From contig NZ_VRKO01000013.1 in assembly GCF_012271765.1 (NCBI RefSeq), positions 421,960-485,959 of the forward strand: a stretch of 64,000 nt of DNA. The letters are read 5' to 3'. The notes under the pieces were generated by a model that saw nothing but the letters and a program-made list of their open reading frames with translations, ran no database searches and was not told the origin of the DNA. Origin of the DNA: Erwinia rhapontici (lineage in GTDB: Bacteria; Pseudomonadota; Gammaproteobacteria; Enterobacterales; Enterobacteriaceae). Every line of letters begins with the position of its first letter. Positions within the stretch are counted from its first letter, which is position 1. The translations under genes were made by a program, and so were the position numbers. Positions 8,700 through 18,556 of the stretch are shown here, piece by piece.

Positions 8700-8797
8700 T
8701 GAAATAACACGCTATTGCGCTGATGCTGGGGACGTTAAATCTGGTCAGCCACGCTGCGCCAATACAGCGCATATTCTGTTACAGATTGCAGTTGTAA
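8699..8797 (+). pseudogene. Possible remnant of a translationally coupled exported peptide gene
   Basis: ATG at 8699 overlaps the amidase stop codon (TAATG), a common coupling arrangement, but the frame reads Met-Lys-stop. The same frame then continues as a signal-peptide-like stretch, AIALMLGTLNLVSHA, followed by AP, and closes 33 codons after the ATG. It could be a decayed secreted-protein gene with a nonsense mutation at codon 3. It could equally be chance, since only about 30 codons remain. Confidence 0.25.
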
Positions 8798-8872
8798 TTT
8801 CACGCCATCAGCGCGTTAATACTCGCCTGTTACCGACCGTTGTGACGGTCAGATAAATGAAAGAAGGTAAGT

Positions 8873-9076
8873 ATGGAAGGTCTCAGTCTTGGCAAATTGC
8901 TGATCGTTGGCGCGTTAATCGTCCTGTTATTCGGAACCAAAAAACTGCGCACCCTGGGAGGGGATTTAGGTTCGGCCATAAAGGGATTTAAGAAGGCGAT
9001 GAATGACGATGATTCTTCTGCGCAGAAAGCCTCGTCAGAAGAGAAAAACGCCGGACAGATCTCTCACAAAGAGTAA
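8873..9076 (+). CDS. tatE: Twin-arginine translocase subunit TatE
   Basis: A 67-residue TatA/E-type protein: a short periplasmic N-terminus, one transmembrane helix ([14 protein letters not shown]), the [20 protein letters not shown] hinge and amphipathic helix, then a charged tail ending in SHKE. It forms part of the pore that exports folded proteins with RR signal peptides. The sequence and the location upstream of convergent lipA match E. coli tatE, a tatA paralogue outside the tatABC operon. AAAGAAGGT precedes the ATG. Confidence 0.93.
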   Translation: MEGLSLGKLLIVGALIVLLFGTKKLRTLGGDLGSAIKGFKKAMNDDDSSAQKASSEEKNAGQISHKE

Positions 9077-9083
9077 TTCTGCT

Positions 9084-9119
9084 CAAAAAAAACGGATGAC
9101 ATTGTCATCCGTTTTTTTT
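9084..9119. terminator. Bidirectional terminator between tatE and lipA
   Basis: Stem ACGGATGAC / GTCATCCGT with loop ATT, flanked by an A run on the left and a T run on the right. It can therefore stop transcription from both converging genes. Confidence 0.92.
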
Positions 9120-9135
9120 GCTCCGGGCAGAAGGA

Positions 9136-10101
9136 TTACTTTACTTCCAACCCTTTCGCCTGCAGATCAGCATGGTATGACGAACGTACGAACGGGCCAC
9201 AGGCTGCATGGGTGAAGCCCATATCCATTGCGGCTTCTTTCATTTCGTCGAACTCAGCAGGGCTCACATAGCGCTGTACGGGTAAATGGTGGCGGCTTGG
9301 CGACAGATATTGCCCGAGGGTCAGCATGGTCACGCCATGGCGACGCAGATCACGCATCACTTCAACGATTTCTGCATTAGTTTCACCCAATCCCACCATC
9401 AGGCCTGACTTGGTTGGAACGTCCGGGTGAGCTTCTTTAAAGCGCTCCAGCAATTTCAGTGACCAGTCATAGTTAGCACCCGGACGTACCTGGCGGTAAA
9501 CGCGCGGCACGTTTTCCAGGTTGTGGTTAAACACATCCGGTGGTGTATCAATCAGAATTTCCAGTGCGCGGTCCATACGACCACGGAAATCAGGCACCAG
9601 CGTTTCGATTTTAATCGCAGGGCTTTTTTCACGGATAGCACGGATACAGTCAGCAAAGTGCTGTGCTCCGCCATCGCGTAGGTCATCACGGTCAACCGAG
9701 GTGATCACCACGTAGCGCAGTGCCATATCCGCGATGGTCTGTGCCAGTTTGCCGGGTTCATTGGCATCAGGTGTTACCGGGCGGCCGTGGGCCACATCGC
9801 AGAACGGGCAGCGGCGTGTACAGATGGCGCCCAGAATCATAAAGGTGGCCGTGCCGTGGTTAAAACATTCAGACAGGTTAGGGCAGGAAGCCTCTTCGCA
9901 AACGGAATGCAGACCATTTTTACGCATCGCGGCTTTGATGCCCTGAATACGGCTGGAATCGGCAGGAAGTTTAATACGCATCCAGTCTGGCTTACGTAAA
10001 ATCTCCGTACGCTCGGTCATCACGGTTTTCACCGGGATCAATGCCATTTTGTCTGCGTCGCGGTATTTTACACCGCGTTCCATCACGATCGGTTTACTCA
10101 T
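9136..10101 (-). CDS. lipA: Lipoyl synthase LipA
   Basis: Radical SAM enzyme of 321 residues (same length as E. coli) that inserts two sulfurs into octanoyl groups on lipoyl domains of pyruvate and 2-oxoglutarate dehydrogenases and GcvH. Both 4Fe-4S sites are visible: the auxiliary cluster [12 protein letters not shown] at about 68-79 and the radical SAM motif CTRRCPFC at about 94-101. The C-terminal serine of the RSSYHAD segment, which ligates the auxiliary cluster in the family, is present. It works after LipB, encoded next on the same strand. The E. coli ybeF regulator that separates the two genes is missing. Confidence 0.97.
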   Translation of the reverse strand: MSKPIVMERGVKYRDADKMALIPVKTVMTERTEILRKPDWMRIKLPADSSRIQGIKAAMRKNGLHSVCEEASCPNLSECFNHGTATFMILGAICTRRCPFCDVAHGRPVTPDANEPGKLAQTIADMALRYVVITSVDRDDLRDGGAQHFADCIRAIREKSPAIKIETLVPDFRGRMDRALEILIDTPPDVFNHNLENVPRVYRQVRPGANYDWSLKLLERFKEAHPDVPTKSGLMVGLGETNAEIVEVMRDLRRHGVTMLTLGQYLSPSRHHLPVQRYVSPAEFDEMKEAAMDMGFTHAACGPFVRSSYHADLQAKGLEVK

Positions 10102-10207
10102 ATTCTTGCAGGTTCCAGGTTGGATTGCGGCAATCTATTCGTATACAAAACAGCCGCTAACACTCAATGAGTTGGTGATTTTCAACTTTTTTTGATAAAG
10201 CGCAAAA

Positions 10208-10213
10208 ATTATA
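10208..10213 (-). promoter_or_regulatory. Possible -10 element for lipA
   Basis: A perfect TATAAT on the minus strand about 107 bases before the lipA start, in the 190-bp gap after lipB. No strong -35 is visible upstream, so this is only a candidate. No other feature is apparent in the gap. Confidence 0.35.
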
Positions 10214-10291
10214 TCATCTCCTCGCAGCAGATTCAGCCTGACTGTGCGAGAAAGCGTTGCAGAATTGTAAAGCAACATACGTATTTGCCCC

Positions 10292-10951
10292 CTATCTTAG
10301 CGGGAGTTCCGTACTTTCGCTCCAGGAAACGTCAGTTATTGCCAGTTGAAGAGCAAAATTTTTGATCAGCAACGGCTGGATATCGGCAGGTGTCGCAGAG
10401 GCAGTGAGTGCCGCCAGCTGTGTCATCTCCATTCCGGCATAGCCGCAGGGGTTAATGCGCAGGAAAGGGGTTAAATCCATATCAATATTCAGCGCAAGGC
10501 CGTGAAAGGAGCAGCCATTGCGGATCCGCAGCCCTAATGAGCAGATTTTTTTGCCGTCAACATAGACACCCGGGGCATCGGGGCGCGCATTGGCGGTCAC
10601 GGAAAAATGCGCCAGTGTATCGATCACCGTTTGTTCAAGGGCGGTAACCAGCTGGCGTACGCCCGTTTTACGACGCTTCAGATTCACCATCACATACATG
10701 ATCTGCTGACCGGGGCCATGATAAGTCACCTGGCCGCCACGATCGCTCTGCATGACTGGAATGTCGCCGGGCATTAACAGGTGTTCACTTTTTCCTGCCT
10801 GCCCCTGAGTAAACACCGGGGGGTGTTCCACCAGCCAGATCTCGTCCGGCGTATTATCGTCACGCTGGTCGGTGAACTGATGCATGGCGAGAGAAACAGG
10901 CGCCCAGGGCTGCATGCCGAGTTGGCGGATAATCAGGCTAGTGTGAGGCAA
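10292..10951 (-). CDS. lipB: Octanoyl-[ACP]:protein octanoyltransferase LipB
   Basis: Transfers octanoate from acyl carrier protein to lipoyl domains, the first step of lipoate assembly. Family residues are visible: [11 protein letters not shown], the catalytic Lys in [10 protein letters not shown] and the catalytic Cys in [12 protein letters not shown] place the start at TTG 10951, giving 219 residues, because the protein then aligns with E. coli LipB, which as I recall also starts with TTG ([12 protein letters not shown] against its N-terminus). A longer frame from GTG 10999 would add 16 residues overlapping the ybeD side with no family support. The ribosome-binding site is weak in either case. 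Confidence 0.92.
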   Translation of the reverse strand: MPHTSLIIRQLGMQPWAPVSLAMHQFTDQRDDNTPDEIWLVEHPPVFTQGQAGKSEHLLMPGDIPVMQSDRGGQVTYHGPGQQIMYVMVNLKRRKTGVRQLVTALEQTVIDTLAHFSVTANARPDAPGVYVDGKKICSLGLRIRNGCSFHGLALNIDMDLTPFLRINPCGYAGMEMTQLAALTASATPADIQPLLIKNFALQLAITDVSWSESTELPLR

Positions 10952-11035
10952 AACGGACAATCCGGTTGGGTAACGAGGGGAACAGTATAACGTTGGCACA
11001 GGGCAAGAGCCAGCTTGCCCCCGCCAACGTCAGGG

Positions 11036-11299
11036 TTACAGCACCATGCGGACAATTTCAATCTTACCCAACTCGTCATACAGGGTTTCGACCTGTTCGA
11101 TGTGGGTGGCGGTGATGGTAATCGACACCGAATGATAATTGCCTTTGCTGCTTGGTTTAACATCCGGAGAGTAGTCACCTGGTGCATGACGCTGCACCAC
11201 TTCAACCACTTGATCGACCAGCTCCGGCTGTGCCAGACCCATCACTTTATAGGTAAAAGAGGTGGGGAATTCGAGCAGTTCTTTAAGATTGGTTTTCAT
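11036..11299 (-). CDS. ybeD: DUF493 protein YbeD
   Basis: An 87-residue protein, the same length as E. coli YbeD, with the family opening [20 protein letters not shown] and a ferredoxin-like alpha-beta pattern related to regulatory ACT folds. Its role is not established; the constant location between dacA and lipB suggests a link to lipoate metabolism or its control. It is on the same strand as lipB and separated from it by about 85 bases. Confidence 0.93.
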   Translation of the reverse strand: MKTNLKELLEFPTSFTYKVMGLAQPELVDQVVEVVQRHAPGDYSPDVKPSSKGNYHSVSITITATHIEQVETLYDELGKIEIVRMVL

Positions 11300-11402
11300 A
11301 TGGACTCCGGTGACACCAACAAGGACTCCCGCCGCAGCGGGAGTAAACAGATACTCACAATATGGGGATATTAGAGATTAATTTCAAGATGTGAGCGATC
11401 GC

Positions 11403-11426
11403 GTAGGGGTCGGGCATGCCCAACCC
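11403..11426. repeat. Palindromic intergenic repeat, copy 1
   Basis: GTAGGGGTCGGGCATGCCCA followed by ACCC forms a stem around the GGGCATGCCC core with a single C-A mismatch. It lies just after the dacA stop codon. Two related copies are at 23505-23554 and 27240-27262. Confidence 0.7.
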
Positions 11427-11436
11427 GGATCTGTGG

Positions 11437-12648
11437 TTAACCGAACCAGTGGTGGAACATCAGTTTGATATAATCAATGATGCGGCCAAAGAAGCCACCT
11501 TCCGGCATATCATTCAGCACCACCAGTGGGTGCTGTTCAATGGTTTTGCCGTCCAACTGGAAGTTGATGCTGCCGACGACCTGGTTTTTCTGCAAGGGAG
11601 CATGCAGCTCGGTATTGCTCAGGGTATAGCTGGCTTTCAGGTCTTTCATGCGGCCACGAGGGATGGTAAGGAACACATCTTTTTCCACGCCCAGCTGCAC
11701 ACGATCGCTGTTACCGAACCATACAGGCTCAGATGCAAACTCTTTCCCGGCTTTCAGTGGTGCCACCGTTTCGAAGAAGCGGAAGCCCCAGGTCAGCAAT
11801 TTCTTGCTCTCGGTTTCACGCCCTTTGTAGGTGTGGCCGCCCATCACGGTGGAGATCAAACGCATCTGGCCTTCGGTCGCAGAGGCCACCAGGTTGTAAC
11901 CTGCCGCATCGGTGTGGCCGGTTTTAATACCGTCAACGTTGAGGCTGGTATCCCACAACAAACCGTTACGGTTGGTCTGGCGAATATTATTAAAGGTGAA
12001 CTCTTTCTCGTGATAAACAGCGTATTCGTCCGGCACATCACGGATCAGTGAGCGGCCAATCAGCGCCATATCGCGCGCAGAGCTGTACTGCCCTTCAGCG
12101 TCCAGACCGTGGACCGTCTGGAAGTGAGTGTTTTGCAGGCCCAGCGCTTTCACGTAGTTGTTCATCAGGCCCACGAACGCATCCTGACTGCCGGCAACAT
12201 AATCGGCCATGGCCACACAGGCATCATTACCTGATTGCAGTACGATACCGCGCGTCAGCTGGGAGACCGGTACGCGGTCGCCAGGCTTCAGAAACATCAG
12301 AGACGAACCTTTGAACACCGGGTTGCCGGTGGCCCAGGCATCTTTCCCGACGGTGACGATATCATCCTGATGGATTTTACCGGCTTTGACCGCCTGGCCG
12401 ATGACATAGCTGGTCATCATTTTTGTCAGACTCGCCGGGTCACGGCGCGCATCGGCATTCTTCTCAGCCAGGACTTTCCCTGAGTTGTAATCGATCAGGA
12501 CATAGGCTTCAGCATCAATTTCCGGTACGCCGGGGATCATGGTCTTGATGTTCAGGTCGTCAGCATAAGCGACAACATTGAGGCTGAGGGCGATAAGCGT
12601 GCCTGTAGTCAGGCGTTTGAGCAGTCGGGATGGCTTCAGAGTGTTCAT
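11437..12648 (-). CDS. dacA: D-alanyl-D-alanine carboxypeptidase PBP5 (DacA)
   Basis: Trims the terminal D-Ala from peptidoglycan pentapeptides in the periplasm. The 403-residue precursor has a signal peptide ending around VVAYA^DD, the SLTK active site at about residues 73-76, the SGN motif in [11 protein letters not shown] and KTG in [11 protein letters not shown]. The C-terminal amphipathic segment [15 protein letters not shown] is the membrane anchor typical of this enzyme. It lies beside rlpA and the rod-shape genes, as in E. coli. Confidence 0.96.
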   Translation of the reverse strand: MNTLKPSRLLKRLTTGTLIALSLNVVAYADDLNIKTMIPGVPEIDAEAYVLIDYNSGKVLAEKNADARRDPASLTKMMTSYVIGQAVKAGKIHQDDIVTVGKDAWATGNPVFKGSSLMFLKPGDRVPVSQLTRGIVLQSGNDACVAMADYVAGSQDAFVGLMNNYVKALGLQNTHFQTVHGLDAEGQYSSARDMALIGRSLIRDVPDEYAVYHEKEFTFNNIRQTNRNGLLWDTSLNVDGIKTGHTDAAGYNLVASATEGQMRLISTVMGGHTYKGRETESKKLLTWGFRFFETVAPLKAGKEFASEPVWFGNSDRVQLGVEKDVFLTIPRGRMKDLKASYTLSNTELHAPLQKNQVVGSINFQLDGKTIEQHPLVVLNDMPEGGFFGRIIDYIKLMFHHWFG

Positions 12649-12748
12649 GTAAGGACAACAACATCCATGGGCTAGGTTAAAAAAAGTGACTCACTATAGC
12701 AAAATCATCCTGCCACGACCCGCCTAAATCTGGCGGATCGGTGGAGAA

Positions 12749-13906
12749 TTACATTGCGTCAGGTGCGACAGTAATAAACGATTGTTGCTGTGCTTCACTC
12801 GCCAGGCGCTGCTGTAATGCGGCGGCCTGCTGGCGCGAAGTGAAACGACCAAGCTGGACGCGATACACATTGCCACGGCTGTCTACTGAGCCGGGAACGC
12901 CGAACTGTTTACCCAAACTGGTTGCCAGCTGGCGTGCACGTGGACCATCGCTCAGTGCGCCAACCTGCACCACATAATTGCCGGTGGCACCCGTTGCAGG
13001 GCGTGAAGCTGCTGCTGCTGCCGTTGGGGCCGCGACAGCAGCAGGGGCTGAAGAAGCGGAAGGTGTTACCGCGACCGGTTCACTGCTTTCCAGTACGCCG
13101 CCCGGTAAGGGTTGTGCCGCGCCAAGGAAACCACTGCTGCGCACGGGAGCGCCCATGGTGTTATCACTGTTCAGCGAGCCGTTATCCACCGGACGTGACT
13201 GTTGTTCCATTTCCTGTGGCTGCGGACTGGAGTACTGTGCGGGCTGTGATGGTGATGATGACATCACGGGTGTCGAAGCAGCACCGCCGCCCATTGTCAT
13301 ACCGCCACCAATTTCCGGGCGCGAGGGCAGTGCATAGCTCTGTTTCGCCACGGTAGTGCCAACCGTCCCCGGGCCTGACAGGCTGCCATCCGGTGCGACA
13401 GCAATGTAATCGACGCGGACTTTGCTGTTATTGGAGATATTAAGGCGGTCGCCTGCCGCACGAGACAGGTCAATAATACGGCCTGGCGTGTAAGGGCCGC
13501 GATCGTTGACGCGCACCACAATCATACGGCCATTGGCAATATTGGTCACACGGACGTAGCTGGGCAGAGGCAGCGTGGGGTGTGCGGCCGTCATGGCGTT
13601 CGGATCGAAGGTTTCGCCCGTTGCGGTACGGTTGCCGTTGGCTTCTTCGCCATACCATGCAGCCAGGCCAACCTGACTGAAGTTCGATGGATCTTTGACA
13701 ATTTTATAATTTTTGCCGTTGACCGAATAATCCTGGCTGGTGCCGGGATTAATCGGTTCATAGCGAGGCTCCGCACCGCCAATCTCGACCACCGGGCCGT
13801 TATAGGTCGCTTGCTGTTGGGTGACGGGCGCCTGCTGGTCGCTGTCAGTAGTACAGGCTGCCAGCAATGCTGAAGCCAGGGCAATCCAAAGCCAATCCTT
13901 ACGCAT
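12749..13906 (-). CDS. rlpA: Septal ring lipoprotein / lytic transglycosylase-like RlpA
   Basis: Outer-membrane lipoprotein of 385 residues. The lipobox LLAAC places the lipidated Cys at residue 18. A double-psi beta-barrel domain (GLAAWYGEEANGNRTATGE and VRVNDRGPYTPGRIIDLS) spans roughly residues 80-165. A long Ser/Pro/Gln-rich linker follows, and a SPOR domain of about 75 residues at the C-terminus should bind denuded glycan at the division septum. In Pseudomonas the homologue is a lytic transglycosylase; activity in enterics is uncertain. It lies 11 bases after mrdB in the mrd cluster. Confidence 0.94.
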   Translation of the reverse strand: MRKDWLWIALASALLAACTTDSDQQAPVTQQQATYNGPVVEIGGAEPRYEPINPGTSQDYSVNGKNYKIVKDPSNFSQVGLAAWYGEEANGNRTATGETFDPNAMTAAHPTLPLPSYVRVTNIANGRMIVVRVNDRGPYTPGRIIDLSRAAGDRLNISNNSKVRVDYIAVAPDGSLSGPGTVGTTVAKQSYALPSRPEIGGGMTMGGGAASTPVMSSSPSQPAQYSSPQPQEMEQQSRPVDNGSLNSDNTMGAPVRSSGFLGAAQPLPGGVLESSEPVAVTPSASSAPAAVAAPTAAAAASRPATGATGNYVVQVGALSDGPRARQLATSLGKQFGVPGSVDSRGNVYRVQLGRFTSRQQAAALQQRLASEAQQQSFITVAPDAM

Positions 13907-13917
13907 GTTTATGCCTC

Positions 13918-15030
13918 TTAAACGCTCTTCGACAACAGTTTTCGATGGGTGTGAATCGACATAATGATCCCGAACCCGGCCATCAGGACGATCAGCGCGG
14001 AACCCCCGTAGCTCACCAGCGGTAACGGTACCCCAACAACGGGCAGAATGCCGCTCACCATGCCAATGTTAACAAAAACATAAACAAAGAAGATCAGCAT
14101 CATTCCACCAGCCATCACGCGACCAAAGGTTGTCTGCGCGCGGGCGGCCATCATCAGGCCGCGCATAATCAGCAGCACGTAGAGTATCAGCAGAACCAGC
14201 ACCCCGACTAATCCTAATTCTTCGGCCAGTACGGCGAAAATAAAGTCCGTGTGACGCTCCGGTAAAAACTCCAGCTGTGACTGGGTTCCATGCAGCCACC
14301 CCTTCCCGCGCAGGCCACCAGAGCCGATGGCTATCTTCGATTGAATAATATGGTAACCCGCCCCCAGCGGATCACTTTCCGGATCCAGCAACATCATCAC
14401 GCGATCGCGCTGATAGTCGTGCATCAGGAAGAACCACAGGATCGGGATAAATGCGGCGACCAGCAGCACCGCAACAGCGATCAGTTTCCAGCTCATGCCA
14501 GACAGGAAAAGGACAAAAAGCCCGGAAGCGGCAATCAGGATCGACGTTCCCAGATCGGGCTGTGCAGCCACCAGCAGGGTCGGCATAAAGATCAGTACCA
14601 GCGCGATAGCGGTATTTTTCAGCGTAGGCGGGCAGACATCACGGTTAATAAAGCGCGCCACCATCAGTGGTACGGCTATTTTAGCGATTTCCGATGGTTG
14701 GAATCGTACCACGCCGAGATCCAGCCAGCGCTGTGCGCCTTTACTGATATGACCGAACGCATCGACCGCAATCAGCAGGATCACGCAGACAATATACAGA
14801 TAGGGTGCCCACCCTTCGTAGACGCGTGGTGGGATCTGCGCCATCACCAGCATGACAATCACGCCCATGGCGATTTGACCGAGCTTGCGCTCCATCATGC
14901 CGGGATCCTGGCCGCTGGCACTCCACATCACCAGCGCACTGTAGATCAGCAGCGCGGTAATGATGAGGCAAAATAGAGGATCAACGTGGATGCGAGTCCA
15001 GATTGTCCGTTTTTGATGGCTATCATTCAT
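13918..15030 (-). CDS. mrdB: Rod-shape peptidoglycan glycosyltransferase RodA (MrdB)
   Basis: SEDS-family polytopic membrane glycosyltransferase, 370 residues as in E. coli, with about ten transmembrane helices. It polymerises lipid II in the elongasome together with PBP2, encoded directly upstream with six bases between the genes. Recognisable family segments include [20 protein letters not shown] in the first periplasmic part, the AAQPDLGTS loop containing the essential Asp, and the C-terminal [13 protein letters not shown] motif. Confidence 0.96.
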   Translation of the reverse strand: MNDSHQKRTIWTRIHVDPLFCLIITALLIYSALVMWSASGQDPGMMERKLGQIAMGVIVMLVMAQIPPRVYEGWAPYLYIVCVILLIAVDAFGHISKGAQRWLDLGVVRFQPSEIAKIAVPLMVARFINRDVCPPTLKNTAIALVLIFMPTLLVAAQPDLGTSILIAASGLFVLFLSGMSWKLIAVAVLLVAAFIPILWFFLMHDYQRDRVMMLLDPESDPLGAGYHIIQSKIAIGSGGLRGKGWLHGTQSQLEFLPERHTDFIFAVLAEELGLVGVLVLLILYVLLIMRGLMMAARAQTTFGRVMAGGMMLIFFVYVFVNIGMVSGILPVVGVPLPLVSYGGSALIVLMAGFGIIMSIHTHRKLLSKSV

Positions 15031-15036
15031 AACCGG

Positions 15037-16941
15037 TTATTCGCCTTCATAGCCTGGCGGCGTTGGTGCAGCGTCAGGCAGGTTGGTATTGTTATCGCCA
15101 AGAATAATATGGTCGAGTATCTGGCGCATGATCGTACCGACTGCCGGGCCTGCGCCGCCGTTTTCGAGAATAATACTGACGGCCACGCGTGGGTGATCAT
15201 AAGGCGCAAACGCGGTCATCAGTTTATGGTCACGCAGGCGCTCAGTCAGTTTGTGGGCGTTGTAGGTTTCGTTCGCTTTCAGGCCAAATACCTGCGCGGT
15301 ACCGGACTTGGCGGCAATTTTATAGGGCGCATCGTCAAAGCTTTTACGCGCCGTACCGTTTGGACGGTTCGCCACGCCATACATCCCGTCTTTCGCAATT
15401 TCCCAGTATCCGGTGTGAATATCCGCGATAGGCGCAGCCGGGGGTTGACGCCACGGCACTTTCACCGAGCCTTGCATGGTGTCCATCATCAGGTGTGGCG
15501 TTTTAATCACACCGTCGTTAATCAGGATCATCAGCGCTTTGTTCATCTGCACCGGTGTCGCGGTCCAGTAACCCTGGCCGATGCCCACCGGGATGGTATC
15601 ACCCTGGTACCAGGGTTTCTTAAAGCGCTTCATTTTCCATTCGCGCGTGGGCATGTTACCCGGGGTTTCTTCGATCAGATCGATGCCCGAAAGATGACCG
15701 TAACCGAATTTGCTCATCCATTCGCCCAGACGGTCAATGCCCATATCATAGGCGACCTGATAGAAGAAGGTATCGGCAGATTCTTCCAGCGATTTGGTGA
15801 CATTCAGACGACCATGACCCCAGCGTTTCCAGTCACGAAAGCGCTTCTCAGAACCGGGCAGCTGCCACCAGCCGGGGTCGAACAAACTGGTATTGCGGGT
15901 GATAACACCTGCCGTCAGGGCGGAGACCGCAATATACGGTTTCACCGTTGAGGCGGGAGGGTAGGCACCCTGGGTGGCACGGTTAATCAATGGGCGGTTT
16001 TCGTCATGCAGCAGGCCGTTGTAATCTTTACTCGAGATACCATCGACAAACAGATTTGGATCATAGCTTGGCATGGAAACCATCGACAGGATTTCGCCAT
16101 TCCGCGGATCCGTTACCACTACTGCCGCACGGCTACCTGCCAGCAAGGTTTCGATATATTGCTGAAGTTTAAGATCGATGGTCAGGTAGATATCACGCCC
16201 GGCCTGAGGGGATTGCTCATGCAACTGGCGGATCACGCGGCCACGATTGTTAACTTCTACTTCTTCGTAGCCGGTTTTACCGTGCAGAACATCTTCATAG
16301 TAGCGTTCAATACCCAATTTGCCGATGTCATGAGTGGCAGCATAGTTCGGCCATTTACCCTCTTTGTCCAGGCGCTCGACGTCACGATCGTTAATTTTCG
16401 ACACGTAACCCAGCACATGGGTCAGGGCAGATCCGTAGGGATAATAGCGACGCTGGTAGCCTTTGACTTCAGCGCCGGGGAAGCGATATTGGTTCACGGC
16501 GAAACGCGCCACCTGGACATCGTTCAGGCTGGTTTTCACCGCGATAGACGTAAAGCGGCGCGAGCGTTTGCGCTCTTTTTGAAAGGCTTCGATATCGTCA
16601 TCGGTGAGATCGATAATCGGTTTAAGTTCCTGCAACGTCTGCTGCAGGTTCTCCACTTTTTCGGGCATCAGCTCAAGCTGATAAATGGTGCGATTAAGCG
16701 CCAGCGGGACGCCATTACGATCGTAAATAATACCGCGACTCGGTGCGACAGGAACCAGCTTGATGCGGTTTTCATTGGAGCGCGTGCTGTAGTCATCAAA
16801 GCGGATGATTTGCAGGTGGTACAGATTGGCCACCAGAACACCGGAAAGTGTGATAATGCCAAAAAATGCAATCAGAGCCCTGCGAACAAACAGTGTCTGC
16901 TCGGCGGTGTAGTCACGAAAGGAGTTACGTTGTAATTTCAT
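15037..16941 (-). CDS. mrdA: Penicillin-binding protein 2 (MrdA), elongation transpeptidase
   Basis: Class B PBP of 634 residues (E. coli 633). One N-terminal transmembrane helix (residues about 20-42) is followed by the pedestal domain and the transpeptidase domain with active-site STVK in PPASTVKPY near residue 330, SAD in EESADTFFY and KSG in AAKSGTAQVFG. It cross-links lateral-wall peptidoglycan and activates RodA. The gene is preceded by rlmH (33 bases) and followed by mrdB, giving the conserved rsfS-rlmH-mrdA-mrdB-rlpA order. Confidence 0.97.
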   Translation of the reverse strand: MKLQRNSFRDYTAEQTLFVRRALIAFFGIITLSGVLVANLYHLQIIRFDDYSTRSNENRIKLVPVAPSRGIIYDRNGVPLALNRTIYQLELMPEKVENLQQTLQELKPIIDLTDDDIEAFQKERKRSRRFTSIAVKTSLNDVQVARFAVNQYRFPGAEVKGYQRRYYPYGSALTHVLGYVSKINDRDVERLDKEGKWPNYAATHDIGKLGIERYYEDVLHGKTGYEEVEVNNRGRVIRQLHEQSPQAGRDIYLTIDLKLQQYIETLLAGSRAAVVVTDPRNGEILSMVSMPSYDPNLFVDGISSKDYNGLLHDENRPLINRATQGAYPPASTVKPYIAVSALTAGVITRNTSLFDPGWWQLPGSEKRFRDWKRWGHGRLNVTKSLEESADTFFYQVAYDMGIDRLGEWMSKFGYGHLSGIDLIEETPGNMPTREWKMKRFKKPWYQGDTIPVGIGQGYWTATPVQMNKALMILINDGVIKTPHLMMDTMQGSVKVPWRQPPAAPIADIHTGYWEIAKDGMYGVANRPNGTARKSFDDAPYKIAAKSGTAQVFGLKANETYNAHKLTERLRDHKLMTAFAPYDHPRVAVSIILENGGAGPAVGTIMRQILDHIILGDNNTNLPDAAPTPPGYEGE

Positions 16942-16974
16942 CCGCTGCTTTGTCAGTCCGGTTAGCCTTATTCG

Positions 16975-17445
16975 CTATTCGCGATGATAAGGATGATTCG
17001 CAGTAATGCTCCATGCACGATATAAACTCTCTGCAACCAATACGCGTACCAGCGGATGGGGCAGGGTTAGCGCCGAGAGTGACCAGCTTTGTTCCGCCGC
17101 AGCCTTGCAGGCGGGTGACAAGCCTTCCGGTCCGCCAATAAACAGGCTGACATCACGGCCATCCTGCTTCCAGCGCTCCAGCTGGCTGGCAAGCTGCGGG
17201 GTTTCCCACGGCTGGCCGGGTATATCCAGCGTGACGATGCGGTTGCCTTTTCCTGCGGCGGCCAGCATCAGTTCGCCTTCTTTTTCCAGAATGCGTTTGA
17301 TATCCGCATTTTTACCGCGCTTTCCGGCGGGCACTTCAACCAGTTCAAAGGGCATATCTTTGGGAAAACGCCGCAGATATTCCATAAAACCAGTTTGTAC
17401 CCAGTCAGGCATTTTGGTGCCGACGGCGACCAGTTGAAGCTTCAC
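16975..17445 (-). CDS. rlmH: 23S rRNA pseudouridine-1915 N3-methyltransferase RlmH
   Basis: SPOUT-class SAM-dependent methyltransferase of 156 residues. It modifies pseudouridine 1915 in helix 69 of 23S rRNA on the assembled 70S ribosome. The trefoil-knot cofactor site is recognisable in [12 protein letters not shown] and the C-terminal [20 protein letters not shown] segment. It begins four bases after the rsfS stop, so the two ribosome-linked genes are probably co-translated. Confidence 0.95.
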   Translation of the reverse strand: MKLQLVAVGTKMPDWVQTGFMEYLRRFPKDMPFELVEVPAGKRGKNADIKRILEKEGELMLAAAGKGNRIVTLDIPGQPWETPQLASQLERWKQDGRDVSLFIGGPEGLSPACKAAAEQSWSLSALTLPHPLVRVLVAESLYRAWSITANHPYHRE

Positions 17446-17448
17446 GGT

Positions 17449-17766
17449 TTAACTCCAGAGCTTTTCCAGTTCGTAGAGCTTACGGCTCTCAGCTTCCATC
17501 ACATGAACAATGACTTCACCGAGATCAACCACTACCCAGTCACTTGGGGCACGGCTGTTCACGCGAAATGCATCCAGACCGATCAGCTTGGCTTCCTGTA
17601 CCACGTGTTCTGCGATTGAAACCAGATGACGTGTTGAAGTACCGGTGCAGATAACCATGCAGCTGGTGATGCTTGATTTGCCCTGAACGTCGATAGCAAT
17701 GATGTCCTGAGCTTTTAAATCGTCACATTTATCAATGACGAAGTCTTGGAGTGCTTGACCTTGCAA
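17449..17766 (-). CDS. rsfS: Ribosomal silencing factor RsfS
   Basis: A 105-residue protein of the RsfS/Iojap family that binds L14 on the large subunit and blocks subunit joining in stationary phase or starvation. The N-terminus [12 protein letters not shown], the [18 protein letters not shown] core and the C-terminus [12 protein letters not shown] are family hallmarks. The start codon is TTG at 17766, as I recall for E. coli, with AGGGGG upstream. In E. coli cobC separates this gene from nadD; here only about 130 bases remain and I see no gene in them. Confidence 0.95.
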   Translation of the reverse strand: MQGQALQDFVIDKCDDLKAQDIIAIDVQGKSSITSCMVICTGTSTRHLVSIAEHVVQEAKLIGLDAFRVNSRAPSDWVVVDLGEVIVHVMEAESRKLYELEKLWS

Positions 17767-17899
17767 AAGGTTCCCCCTTGGGATTTTAAGTCTGATGGGT
17801 TATCTCATATAAGCTATGTCAGCCGAAATGATAACCGTAACATTGTGTGTTTGCGGGGCTTACGCCCTGAAAATTTGAGCGGCGCAGTATATCACGCTG

Positions 17900-18556
17900 T
17901 TAGAGGTTACGATATAAACCCTCGCGATCGATGTAGTCGCTGACTGCCGGGGGCAGCAGGTCGACATCCGACTGGCCCCGATGGCGGCGAGCGCGGATTT
18001 CCGTGGCGGAAATATCAATCAACGGTGTTTCAGCCAGAAGAATATTACCGGCGGGCGATTGTTGTAGCACCTGTGGCTGTGTTGTCAGATGACAGTCAAG
18101 CCAGCGTTGCAGCTCTGGTGTCTCCATTTCACTGCGATAGCCGGGGCGTTGACAGACCAGCAGGTGGCAAAGTGACAGTAAATCCTGCCAGCGATGCCAT
18201 TTGTGTAAGGTGAGCAGGGAATCCTGACCAATGATAAAGGCGAGTGGCTGTCGGTCACCGCGTTCAAGGCGCAGGGCTGCCAGCGTGTCGATAGTATAAG
18301 ACGGCGTGTCGCGCTGCATTTCCCGCAGATCAAGGTCAAACAGCGGGTTATCGCTAATCGCCAGTTTTACCATCGCCACACGCTGTTCTGGTGTGGCTTC
18401 CGGCTGTGGACGATGTGGCGGGACGTTGTTCGGCAATAATGTCACTTTTTCCAGCCCGGTGAGATGGGCCAGTGCTTCTGCTGGTTTCAGGTGACCGTAA
18501 TGAATCGGGTCAAATGTGCCACCGAACAGCGCATGGAGCGCGTAGCGATCAGACAT
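17900..18556 (-). CDS. nadD: Nicotinate-nucleotide adenylyltransferase NadD
   Basis: Adenylates nicotinate mononucleotide to deamido-NAD, an essential step of NAD synthesis. The 218-residue protein has the nucleotidyltransferase motif [11 protein letters not shown] at about residues 12-22 and the [14 protein letters not shown] motif near the C-terminus. ATG 18556 is preferred to the GTG one codon earlier. The start lies within the last codons of holA, so translation is likely coupled in the leuS-lptE-holA-nadD operon. Confidence 0.95.
   Translation of the reverse strand: MSDRYALHALFGGTFDPIHYGHLKPAEALAHLTGLEKVTLLPNNVPPHRPQPEATPEQRVAMVKLAISDNPLFDLDLREMQRDTPSYTIDTLAALRLERGDRQPLAFIIGQDSLLTLHKWHRWQDLLSLCHLLVCQRPGYRSEMETPELQRWLDCHLTTQPQVLQQSPAGNILLAETPLIDISATEIRARRHRGQSDVDLLPPAVSDYIDREGLYRNL

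Noticed and set aside
14290-14976. 228-codon plus-strand frame opposite rodA
   Set aside because: Its residues are the Gln/His/Asp-rich complement expected from antisense of transmembrane helices; no start signal.
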